A stretch of DNA of 23,299 nt from M3007 sp035299505 (GTDB lineage Bacteria > Bacteroidota > Bacteroidia > Chitinophagales > Saprospiraceae): the NCBI GenBank assembly GCA_035299505.1, contig DATGWL010000043.1, positions 1 through 23,299 on the forward strand, read 5' to 3'. Under the pieces are notes generated by a model that was not told the origin of the DNA, searched no databases, and saw nothing but the letters and a program-made list of their open reading frames with translations. The position numbers and the translations under genes are program-made. Shown here one piece after another: positions 15,278 to 23,299 of the stretch. The stretch's first letter is position 1. Each line of letters begins with the position of its first letter.

Positions 15278-15307
15278 CAAAGGTACGCGCGAAAACACCC
15301 GCTCAAA
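15278..15307 (-). promoter_or_regulatory. Promoter of the histidine kinase gene
   Basis: On the minus strand TTTG (15307-15304) and TACCTTTG (15285-15278) are separated by 18 bp, close to the Bacteroidota -33/-7 pattern. Only six bases lie between the -7 box and the ATG at 15271, so the mRNA should be leaderless or nearly so. Confidence 0.65.
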
Positions 15308-15315
15308 CAGGCTTT

Positions 15316-15350
15316 AACCTTAATTAAGGTTGTATCAAGGTTGGTTAACC
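15316..15350. promoter_or_regulatory. Putative operator in the divergent kinase/GLPGLI promoter region
   Basis: A perfect 16-bp palindrome (AACCTTAATTAAGGTT, 15316-15331) is followed by GGTTAACC (15343-15350). AAGGTTG occurs twice as a direct repeat with an 11-bp step (15326-15332 and 15337-15343). One-turn direct repeats are the usual binding pattern of OmpR-family regulators. The palindrome sits just upstream of the kinase -33 box, and the second AAGGTTG overlaps the TTG of the GLPGLI promoter, so a single bound protein could affect both. The binding protein is not shown; the OmpR-type regulator at 19246 is the obvious candidate. Confidence 0.5.
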
Positions 15351-15369
15351 CAGGAGCGAATGACCTTTG
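15341..15369 (+). promoter_or_regulatory. Promoter of the GLPGLI gene
   Basis: TTG at 15341-15343 and GACCTTTG at 15362-15369 are 18 bp apart, matching the -33/-7 pattern apart from G for T at the first -7 position. The leader to the ATG is about 35 nt. Confidence 0.55.
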
Positions 15370-15406
15370 CAGCGGAAACGAATTACACTCACTCACTTAT
15401 TATAAC

Positions 15407-16174
15407 ATGAAAAAACTCTTGTTTCTCCTGCTTTTGGCCCCATTCCTGGGCATTTCCCAGAACACCGAGGGCTCTGTAACCTACACCGAAACCATTAAAA
15501 TGAAAATCGAGGTGCCGGAAGGCATGGACGAGGCGGAATTCCGCAAAATGGTGCCTTCGGAACAAAAAGCTTCCAAACTGCTGGTGTTCAAAACCAACGA
15601 ATGCCTGTACACCGACGCGCCAGATCAGGCGCCCGGAGGCACGGATGTAACCTTTAACTCTAACGACGACGATGGCGGCGAGGTGCGAATGGATTTTAAA
15701 ATTCAGCGTCCGGAAAACAAGCAGTACCGCGATATTGAAAACGGCAAACGCATTGAAAGCACCGAGTTTTTTGGTCGTTTTTTCCTCATCACGGAAGAAC
15801 CCAAACGTATGAAATGGAAAGTAACCGCCGAACAAAAACAGATCGCTGGTTACTCCTGCCAAAAAGCAATTCTGCAAGACACCTCGCGTCAGGTTGAAGC
15901 CTGGTTTACGGCACAAATACCGGTTTCTGTAGGCCCCGGTGAATTTGCCGACCTGCCTGGTCTGATCCTCGAACTCAGCATGGCCGGAGGCGACCGTACC
16001 GTGGTGGCCGACAAGGTGGAACTGAAACCCGTTGATCCGAAAATGATCGAAAAACCCAGCAAAGGCAAAACCGTTACCCGCGAAGAATTCACCAAAATCC
16101 GCAACGAAAAACTTAAAGAAATCGGTGCAGAGCCCGGCGGCGGCGGAACGATGAAAGTGATTATCCGGAATTAA
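15407..16174 (+). CDS. GLPGLI family secreted protein
   Basis: 255 residues. It begins with a Sec signal peptide (MKKLLFLLLLAPFLGISQ). The family signature is present as FADLPGLILELS at residues 180-191, preceded by the typical IAGYSCQKA and VEAWFTAQIPVSVGPG segments. GLPGLI proteins are Bacteroidota-specific, periplasmic or envelope-associated and of unknown function. They commonly sit beside TonB-dependent or OMP-barrel receptors, as here. The frame is open upstream to 15251, but that region is inside the kinase promoter and start; the ATG at 15407 begins the signal peptide. Only 104 bp, holding a 24-bp perfect hairpin, separate it from the receptor gene, so co-transcription with partial attenuation is plausible. 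Confidence 0.92.
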   Translation: MKKLLFLLLLAPFLGISQNTEGSVTYTETIKMKIEVPEGMDEAEFRKMVPSEQKASKLLVFKTNECLYTDAPDQAPGGTDVTFNSNDDDGGEVRMDFKIQRPENKQYRDIENGKRIESTEFFGRFFLITEEPKRMKWKVTAEQKQIAGYSCQKAILQDTSRQVEAWFTAQIPVSVGPGEFADLPGLILELSMAGGDRTVVADKVELKPVDPKMIEKPSKGKTVTREEFTKIRNEKLKEIGAEPGGGGTMKVIIRN

Positions 16175-16195
16175 GACGGTGGACGGCCTACGGTG
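16175..16195 (+). repeat. Three tandem heptamers, GACGGTG family
   Basis: GACGGTG, GACGGCC and TACGGTG follow one another with no gap and begin at the base after the GLPGLI stop codon. The same three units in the same order recur at the start of the array after carA. Confidence 0.8.
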
Positions 16196-16196
16196 G

Positions 16197-16245
16197 CGGG
16201 ATAAAGTGAGACTCTCACTCAGAGTGAGAGTCTCACTTTATCCCG
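16197..16245. repeat. Perfect 24-bp-arm palindrome between the GLPGLI gene and the receptor gene
   Basis: The arms at 16197-16220 and 16222-16245 are exact reverse complements around one central A. The core alternates GTGAGACTCTCAC and GTGAGAGTCTCAC. The structure ends 33 bp before the receptor ATG. There is no T-run after it on the + strand, so it may be an mRNA-processing or attenuating hairpin rather than a classic terminator. Confidence 0.9.
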
Positions 16246-16278
16246 CTCTCCAACCAAACAACGACAAAAAATTAAGCC

Positions 16279-19068
16279 ATGAAACACATATTCTATACAA
16301 CACTCCTCCTTCTGGCACCCCTCTGGCTGAATGCCCAAAACATTCAGCTGGAAGGCATAGTAACCGACACTTCCGGCATGGCGCTTCCGGCAGCCAATGT
16401 GGTGCTGCTGGATGCCAAAGACTCGCTGTTTGTGGTGTACGCACTCACCGACGCGGAAGGCCATTTTACCCTCAAACGCGTGGAAACCGGCCAATACCTG
16501 CTGCAGGTAAGCTATCTGGGCCACCGGCACCACTGGCAGTCTCTGGAAGTGAAGAGCGGACAAACCAAAATTGACCTGGGTAATATCCGGATGGAACCAG
16601 CCTCCAAACTGCTCAACGATGTGGAGGTAACTGCCGAACGGGTGCCGCTCACCATGAGCCGCGATACCCTGGAGTACAACGCACAGGCGTTCAAAACCCA
16701 ACCCGGCGCCGTGGTGGAAGACCTGCTCAAAAAACTGCCCGGCATCCAGGTGCAGCCAGATGGCACCATCAAAGCCCAGGGCAAAACCGTGCAAAATGTA
16801 CTGGTGGAAGGCAAGGAGTTTTTTGGCAACGATCCCAAAATAGCTACCAAAAACCTGCCTGCCGATGCAGTAAACAAGGTGCAGGTATTTGATAAAAAAT
16901 CGGAAGCCGCCGAGTTTACTGGTATTGAAGATGGTCGCGACGAACGCACCATTAACCTCAAACTGAAGGACGACAAAAAACAGGGTTATTTCGGCAAAGC
17001 CAATATCGGAGCAGGCACGGAAGGGCGGTATGAAGGCAATTTCAACATAAACCGCTTCGGTCGCAAAACCCAGGTATCGGCCCTGGGCATGGCCAATAAC
17101 AACAACAACCAGGCTTTTTCCTTCAACGATTATATCAATTTCATGGGCGGTCTGGGCAATTTCATGAGCGGCGGCAGCGGCGGCGGTCGCATGCGCCTGT
17201 CGTTCAACATCGAAGATGGCGGTATACCTATGGGCCCCGGACTGGACCGTGGTTTTACCGAAAGCTGGGCGGGCGGCGCCAATTTCAATACAGACTTTTC
17301 CAAACGTACTTCCCTGAGCGCCAATTACTTCTACAACAGGATTGAAAATGATCTGGAACGCAACAGCAACCGGATCAACACCCTGGGCGACAACGCTTTT
17401 AATTCTACCGAAACGGAAGACCGACTCAACCGAAATGCCAACCATCGCCTCAACATCACCCTGAAACACAAGCTGGATTCCTCCCAAAACCTCACCTTCC
17501 GTTCTCGCTTGAGCATGAACGACGGCCTGTTTAAAAGTCTGGGCCAAACCACAACATTCAACACTGAAGGCGTGGCAGAAAACCGCGGCACCCGGGATTA
17601 CTATACCGACGGACAAACCTACCGGGGCGATGCCAGCCTCACCTGGCGTCGTCGGTTTGGGAAAAAAGGCCGGGCGCTGGTGGCCAATGCCAACGCCAAT
17701 TTTGGCAACGATCAGCGCAACGGCAATCTGGGCTCACTCAATGAATTCCTGCAAGTAACCCCGCCGGAAAGTTTTGCCGTAAACCAGCGCCAGGCCTACA
17801 CCGACAATGCCAACAACTACGGCGGCTATCTGGCCTACACCGAGCCTCTGGGCAAACGTCGCTACCTGGAAACCCGCGTGGAACATCAGGAATACGCCAA
17901 TAATACCGATAAAAATTTCTACGACCGCATCAGCACCCCAACTCCCGGCGAGGTATTCAACCCACTGCTGAGCAGCCAGTTTAAACGCGGCTACCGTTAC
18001 GACCGCGCCGGCCTGAACCTGATGCAGAACCGCGAAAAATACAACCTGACCCTCGGCGCAGCGGTTCAACATTCCCAGTTGGATGGGGTGGTGGCCGGAT
18101 TGGAAAACCCCATCAGCCGGGGCTTTACCCGCGTATTGCCCAGCGCTTTTTTCAATTACGACCTGAAAACGTCCAGGCATATCAATCTGGAATACAACAC
18201 CAGTCTGCGCGAACCTACTCTGGAACAACTGCAACCCGCTGTAGACAACTCCGATCCGCTCAATGTATACACCGGCAACCCGGACCTGAAACCGGAATAC
18301 GCCCACAACCTGATGACCAGCTTCATGAACTTCGATCAGTTCAATATGAGCAGCTTCTTTGTATCGTTGAGCGGCACGTATACTACAGATCGCATCACCA
18401 ATGCCGCCCTGGTAGACAGTCTTTTCCGGCGCAGCATCCGGCCGGTGAATGTGAAGCAGGATATTTCGGTAACGGCCTATACCAGCTACAATACGCCCAT
18501 CCGGCCAATTAAAATGAATGTAAACCTGCGCCTGAACAATACCTACAACCGCGGAATTCTGTTTGTCAACGACATTGAAAACAACACCGACCGCTGGCTG
18601 AACAGCCTGGAAATTTCCTTTGACAACCGGCGTAAAACCAAGGCCGACTGGACCATCGGAGCGGAGGTGTCGCGCAACAGCACCCGCTATTCCGTGAGCA
18701 CCCAGCTGAACCAGGATTTTATCAATCAGCGCTATTTTGGAGAATTAACCGTGTTCCCCACTAAAAAATGGGCCCTTGGAACCGGCATCGACTGCACTGT
18801 TTACTCAGCCGAAGCCTTCGGCGAACAACGCATTGTGCCCCTTTGGCGGGCCAGCATTACACGCTACGTGCTGAAAAACAACAAAGGCCAGATCAAGTTA
18901 TCTGCTGCCGACCTGCTCAACCGCAACATCGGGATCGTTCGCACCAGCCAATTCAACTACCTGGAAGAAGAACGTGTGCGTAATTTAGCCCGGTATTTCA
19001 TGCTCAGCTTCTCCTATTCCCTGGCAGGCTTCAAGCATGAAAAAGACGCCATCGAAATCAGAATGTAA
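16279..19068 (+). CDS. Outer-membrane beta-barrel receptor (CarboxypepD_reg plus OMP_b-brl type)
   Basis: 929 residues. A Sec signal peptide (MKHIFYTTLLLLAPLWLNAQ) is followed by a CarboxypepD_reg-like domain at about residues 24-105 (EGIVTDTSGMALPAANVVL). A plug-like region follows (TQPGAVVEDLLKKLPGIQV, GKTVQNVLVEGKEFFGNDP). The long C-terminal barrel resembles the OMP_b-brl_3 group of TonB-dependent-receptor-like proteins. Two low-complexity inserts near residues 270-310 are unusual: a run of Asn (ANNNNNQAF) and a Gly/Ser/Met stretch (MGGLGNFMSGGSGGGRMR). The ligand is unknown. It lies directly after the GLPGLI gene, an arrangement common in Bacteroidota, and is followed by a response regulator gene, so import and sensing may be linked. 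Confidence 0.9.
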   Translation: MKHIFYTTLLLLAPLWLNAQNIQLEGIVTDTSGMALPAANVVLLDAKDSLFVVYALTDAEGHFTLKRVETGQYLLQVSYLGHRHHWQSLEVKSGQTKIDLGNIRMEPASKLLNDVEVTAERVPLTMSRDTLEYNAQAFKTQPGAVVEDLLKKLPGIQVQPDGTIKAQGKTVQNVLVEGKEFFGNDPKIATKNLPADAVNKVQVFDKKSEAAEFTGIEDGRDERTINLKLKDDKKQGYFGKANIGAGTEGRYEGNFNINRFGRKTQVSALGMANNNNNQAFSFNDYINFMGGLGNFMSGGSGGGRMRLSFNIEDGGIPMGPGLDRGFTESWAGGANFNTDFSKRTSLSANYFYNRIENDLERNSNRINTLGDNAFNSTETEDRLNRNANHRLNITLKHKLDSSQNLTFRSRLSMNDGLFKSLGQTTTFNTEGVAENRGTRDYYTDGQTYRGDASLTWRRRFGKKGRALVANANANFGNDQRNGNLGSLNEFLQVTPPESFAVNQRQAYTDNANNYGGYLAYTEPLGKRRYLETRVEHQEYANNTDKNFYDRISTPTPGEVFNPLLSSQFKRGYRYDRAGLNLMQNREKYNLTLGAAVQHSQLDGVVAGLENPISRGFTRVLPSAFFNYDLKTSRHINLEYNTSLREPTLEQLQPAVDNSDPLNVYTGNPDLKPEYAHNLMTSFMNFDQFNMSSFFVSLSGTYTTDRITNAALVDSLFRRSIRPVNVKQDISVTAYTSYNTPIRPIKMNVNLRLNNTYNRGILFVNDIENNTDRWLNSLEISFDNRRKTKADWTIGAEVSRNSTRYSVSTQLNQDFINQRYFGELTVFPTKKWALGTGIDCTVYSAEAFGEQRIVPLWRASITRYVLKNNKGQIKLSAADLLNRNIGIVRTSQFNYLEEERVRNLARYFMLSFSYSLAGFKHEKDAIEIRM

Positions 19069-19082
19069 GGCATGAAGATGAA

Positions 19083-19245
19083 CCGCGAAGGCGCAAAGGC
19101 ACGAAGGCGCTAAGTTTACCCTAATGCGCTCTGCGTATTAGGGTAAACTTAAAAAAACTTCGCGCCTTCGTGTCTTTGCGCCTTTGAGCCTTAGTGCCTT
19201 AGCGCCCCGCATCTTTGAGCCTTTTTACCACTTTGCGCCTTTAAA
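19083..19245. repeat. CTTNGNGC octamer arrays forming a long inverted repeat
   Basis: The left arm starts with reversed octamers (GCGAAGGCGCAAAGGCACGA, 19085-19104). The inner arms TAAGTTTACCCTAATGCGC (19111-19129) and GCGTATTAGGGTAAACTTA (19133-19151) pair at 18 of 19 positions around a 3-nt loop. The right side then carries tandem octamers from 19158: CTTCGCGC, CTTCGTGT, CTTTGCGC, CTTTGAGC, CTTAGTGC, CTTAGCGC. These are followed by degenerate units up to the regulator ATG. An A-run, not a T-run, follows the inner stem on the + strand, so it is not a standard + strand terminator. Several octamers resemble the -7 box followed by GCC. Confidence 0.8.
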
Positions 19246-19928
19246 ATGAGGGTACTTTATGTAGAAGATGAGCCATTTTTGGGCAAAATCGTTCAGGAAA
19301 GCCTGGAGAGCCGCCAGTTTGAGGTGCGTTGGGTAACCGACGGTGCTGAGGTGATGGAGGCTTTTGCCGATTTCAGTCCGGATGTGTGTGTGCTGGATGT
19401 GATGCTTCCACATCGCGATGGCTTTTCATTGGGCCGTGAAATACGGGCGCTGGACCCACAGATGCCAATTATTTTCCTGACGGCTAAAAACCAAACGGAA
19501 GATGTGTTACAAGGATTCGAATCGGGTGGCAACGATTACCTGCGCAAACCTTTTAGTCAGGAGGAACTCATTGTGCGCATCAAAAACCTGGTGAACCTCA
19601 CCCGGGGCAAGGTGATGCCCGCCCCGCCGGATTCAGAGGGCATTCGGTTGGGTCGTTACCTCTTTTTACCTGAAAAACAGGAATTGCTGCTCGACGGGCA
19701 AGTGTTTAAACAACTTTCGCACCGCGAAACGCAACTGCTAGCCATGCTTGGCGCCAAACCAAACGCCATTGTGGAGCGACGGGATATCCTGCAGCAGATC
19801 TGGGGGCACGATTCCATTTTCAATTCCAGAAACCTCGACGTGTACATCACACGCCTGCGCGAGTACCTGCGTGAGGATGCCGGTATTCATATTCTCACCC
19901 TGAAAGGAGTAGGGTACCGCCTTACCAC

Positions 19929-19932
<4 letters not shown>
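19246..19932 (+). CDS. OmpR/PhoB-type response regulator
   Basis: 228 residues. The receiver domain occupies about residues 1-115, with the acidic pair Glu7/Asp8, phospho-acceptor Asp51 in VLDVMLP, Thr79 in FLTAK and Lys101 in RKPF. A winged-helix DNA-binding domain follows at about 130-228 (LSHRETQLLAML, SRNLDVYITRLREYL, LKGVGYRL). It would be phosphorylated by a histidine kinase and bind direct repeats upstream of target genes. The likely partner is the kinase at 13808-15271, the only one in the window, although the two genes lie ~4 kb apart. Its stop codon shares the TTAA at 19929-19932 with the stop of the convergent mutase gene. Its promoter is unclear: it may be read from the receptor gene or from -7-like boxes such as ATCTTTGAGCC at 19211. 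Confidence 0.95.
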
Positions 19933-21989
<2,057 letters not shown>

Positions 21990-22007
21990 GGCGCTTGGTT
22001 TATGGGG

Positions 22008-22015
22008 CGAAGATC
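22008..22015 (-). promoter_or_regulatory. -7 promoter element of the mutase gene
   Basis: On the minus strand this is GATCTTCG followed by CCCC, one base off the TATCTTCG box of the BNR-repeat gene. It ends 18 nt upstream of the ATG. No good -33 box is seen. Confidence 0.4.
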
Positions 22016-22092
22016 GTGAATTGTACCGTAGAGCGTATTGAAAATTTACACCTGCGCAAATAAAACAGCCTGGCAGTGGGGTGTAGCTAAGC

Positions 22093-22123
22093 TTGGCATT
22101 GCGAGATCTTTTTTAGACCTTTG
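22093..22123 (+). promoter_or_regulatory. Promoter of carA
   Basis: TTG at 22093-22095 and GACCTTTG at 22116-22123 are 20 bp apart, fitting the Bacteroidota -33/-7 pattern. The transcript leader would be only about 10-14 nt. No pyrimidine-type attenuator or riboswitch-like fold is seen in this short gap. Confidence 0.55.
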
Positions 22124-22140
22124 CGCCCCAAATCATATCA

Positions 22141-23223
22141 ATGGCAAACGCAATTCTCCTCCTCGAAGATGGCACCTACTTTCGCGGCAAAGCCGCTGGC
22201 AAAATAGGTACAACCACCGGCGAAATCTGTTTTAACACCGGCATGACCGGTTACCAGGAAATTTTTACCGATCCTTCCTATACAGGCCAGATTTTGGTGG
22301 CTACCAATGTGCATATTGGCAATTACGGTATCCACAACGATGAAATTGAGAGCAACGGGATTAAAATTGCCGGTTTTGTATGCCGCAATTTCAATGTGCC
22401 GTACAGTCGCCTCAATGCCCATCGTAGCATTCAGGATTATTTTGAACAGGAAAGTCTGGTAGCGATTCAGGATGTGGATACCCGCGCTATTGTGCAGCAT
22501 ATCCGGGAGCGCGGCGCTCAAAACTGCATTATTTCCTCTGAAATTGATGATTTGGACGAGCTAAAGCGTCGTTTGGCGGCAACGCCAAGCATGGAAGGCC
22601 TCGAACTTTCCAGTACGGTGAGCACCAAAGAACCTTATTTCATAGGCAATCCGGAAGCTAAATTCCGGGTGGCGGTGATGGACTATGGGGTAAAAAAGAA
22701 CATCCTGCGCTGCTTTGATCAGCGTGATTGTTATCTTCAAGTATTCCCGGCCAAAACAGATTTTGAGACGGTACAAAACTGGAATCCGAATGGATTTTTC
22801 CTTTCCAATGGTCCTGGCGACCCGGCTTCCATGCCCTATGCTGTAGAAACAGCCAAAAAAATGCTGGCCAGCGGCAAACCTATGTTCGGCATTTGTTTGG
22901 GGCAACAACTCCTGGCCCTGGCCGCGGGTATTCCTACCTACAAACTGCACCACGGCCACCGCGGTTTGAACCATCCGGTGAAAAATCTGGTTACCGGCCT
23001 GAGCGAAATTACCAGTCAAAACCACGGTTTTGGTGTGGTAGAACAGGCCGTGTATGATTCACCCAGCATTGTAGAAGCCACCCACCTCAACCTCAACGAC
23101 AATACCATTGAAGGCATACGGTTGAAAAACAGCCCTGCCTTCAGCGTGCAATACCACCCGGAAGCAAGCCCCGGCCCACACGATGCACGGTATTTGTTTG
23201 ATCAGTTTGTTGGGATGTTTTAA
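22141..23223 (+). CDS. carA: Carbamoyl-phosphate synthase small (glutaminase) subunit
   Basis: 360 residues, normal for the family. CarA hydrolyses glutamine and channels ammonia to CarB for carbamoyl phosphate, used in pyrimidine and arginine synthesis in the cytoplasm. The N-terminal CPSase_sm_chain domain (GEICFNTGMTGYQEI, TDPSYTGQI, VDTRAIVQHIRE) is followed by a class I glutamine amidotransferase domain. Its triad is visible: Cys252 in FGICLGQQLL, and His339 and Glu341 in QYHPEASPGPHD. LSNGPGDP and HGHRGLNHPV are also family hallmarks. No carB follows within the window; instead a heptamer array starts one base after the stop. The start is supported by a promoter with a very short leader. 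Confidence 0.97.
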   Translation: MANAILLLEDGTYFRGKAAGKIGTTTGEICFNTGMTGYQEIFTDPSYTGQILVATNVHIGNYGIHNDEIESNGIKIAGFVCRNFNVPYSRLNAHRSIQDYFEQESLVAIQDVDTRAIVQHIRERGAQNCIISSEIDDLDELKRRLAATPSMEGLELSSTVSTKEPYFIGNPEAKFRVAVMDYGVKKNILRCFDQRDCYLQVFPAKTDFETVQNWNPNGFFLSNGPGDPASMPYAVETAKKMLASGKPMFGICLGQQLLALAAGIPTYKLHHGHRGLNHPVKNLVTGLSEITSQNHGFGVVEQAVYDSPSIVEATHLNLNDNTIEGIRLKNSPAFSVQYHPEASPGPHDARYLFDQFVGMF

Positions 23224-23224
23224 T

Positions 23225-23287
23225 GACGGTGGACGGCCTACGGTAGACGGTGGACGGTTGACGGCCTACGGTGGACGGTGGACGGTG
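23225..23287 (+). repeat. Nine tandem heptamers after carA
   Basis: The units run without gaps: GACGGTG, GACGGCC, TACGGTA, GACGGTG, GACGGTT, GACGGCC, TACGGTG, GACGGTG, GACGGTG. There is a higher-order pattern, since GACGGCC-TACGGTR follows GACGGT(G/T) twice. The array starts one base after the carA stop and runs close to the window edge, so its full length is unknown. Confidence 0.9.
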
Positions 23288-23299
23288 CGTGGATAGCTA

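Noticed and set aside
15251..15406. N-terminal extension of the GLPGLI protein from the ATG at 15251
   Set aside because: It would run through the kinase start and both divergent promoters and bury the signal peptide; the ATG at 15407 starts a textbook signal peptide.
16219..17616. Long open frame (465 codons) on the minus strand
   Set aside because: It lies wholly antisense to the spacer and receptor gene, has no recognisable domain and its composition mirrors the codon use of the real gene.
19111..19151. Rho-independent terminator of the receptor gene
   Set aside because: The stem is good, but on the plus strand it is followed by a run of A, not T, so standard intrinsic termination is not supported.
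23225..23287. CRISPR-like array after carA
   Set aside because: The units are 7 bp and directly adjacent, with no spacers and no cas genes nearby.

Overview
The window looks like chromosomal DNA from a member of the Bacteroidota, most likely Saprospiria-like (Lewinella/Haliscomenobacter relatives). Three things support this. Two secreted proteins end in type IX secretion (T9SS) sorting domains. There are two CarboxypepD_reg-fronted outer-membrane receptors plus a GLPGLI-family protein. The promoters carry the Bacteroidota-type -7 box (TAnnTTTG) without Shine-Dalgarno sequences. The genus is an inference; there is no rRNA here to settle it.

Layout. 168-2780 (-) encodes a large sortilin/BNR-repeat surface protein and 3025-4728 (+) a second T9SS cargo protein, divergently arranged. 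4820-5500 (+) is an AlkD-type DNA glycosylase that overlaps tail-to-tail with murA (5487-6803, -). 7148-10075 (+) is a TonB-dependent receptor. It faces a sigma-factor operon on the minus strand: ECF sigma (12140-12682), membrane anti-sigma-like protein (11592-12134) and a secreted repeat solenoid (10292-11626). 12854-13723 (-) is a Tat-exported hydroxypyruvate-isomerase-like TIM barrel. 13808-15271 (-) is a sensor histidine kinase, divergent from a + strand series of GLPGLI protein (15407-16174), outer-membrane beta-barrel receptor (16279-19068) and OmpR-type response regulator (19246-19932). 19929-21989 (-) is methylmalonyl-CoA mutase and 22141-23223 (+) is carA.

How they work together. The kinase and regulator probably form one two-component system that brackets the GLPGLI/receptor pair. 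The kinase and GLPGLI promoters share a small divergent region with a perfect 16-bp palindrome and an 11-bp-spaced direct repeat, a plausible operator. The sigma/anti-sigma/solenoid set is a separate envelope-signalling unit. MurA, CarA, methylmalonyl-CoA mutase and AlkD are housekeeping functions.

The least ordinary layer is non-coding. Several gene ends carry short tandem arrays of degenerate 7-mers (GACGGTG/TACGGTG type and CCAATGT type) or 8-mers (CTTNGNGC type), often arranged as long inverted repeats. One 42-bp block of six degenerate 7-mers lies inside the methylmalonyl-CoA mutase reading frame, where the family normally has a conserved N-terminal segment. MurA has Asp in place of the usual catalytic Cys, which predicts fosfomycin insensitivity. 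I found no tRNA, rRNA, CRISPR array, transposase or phage gene.
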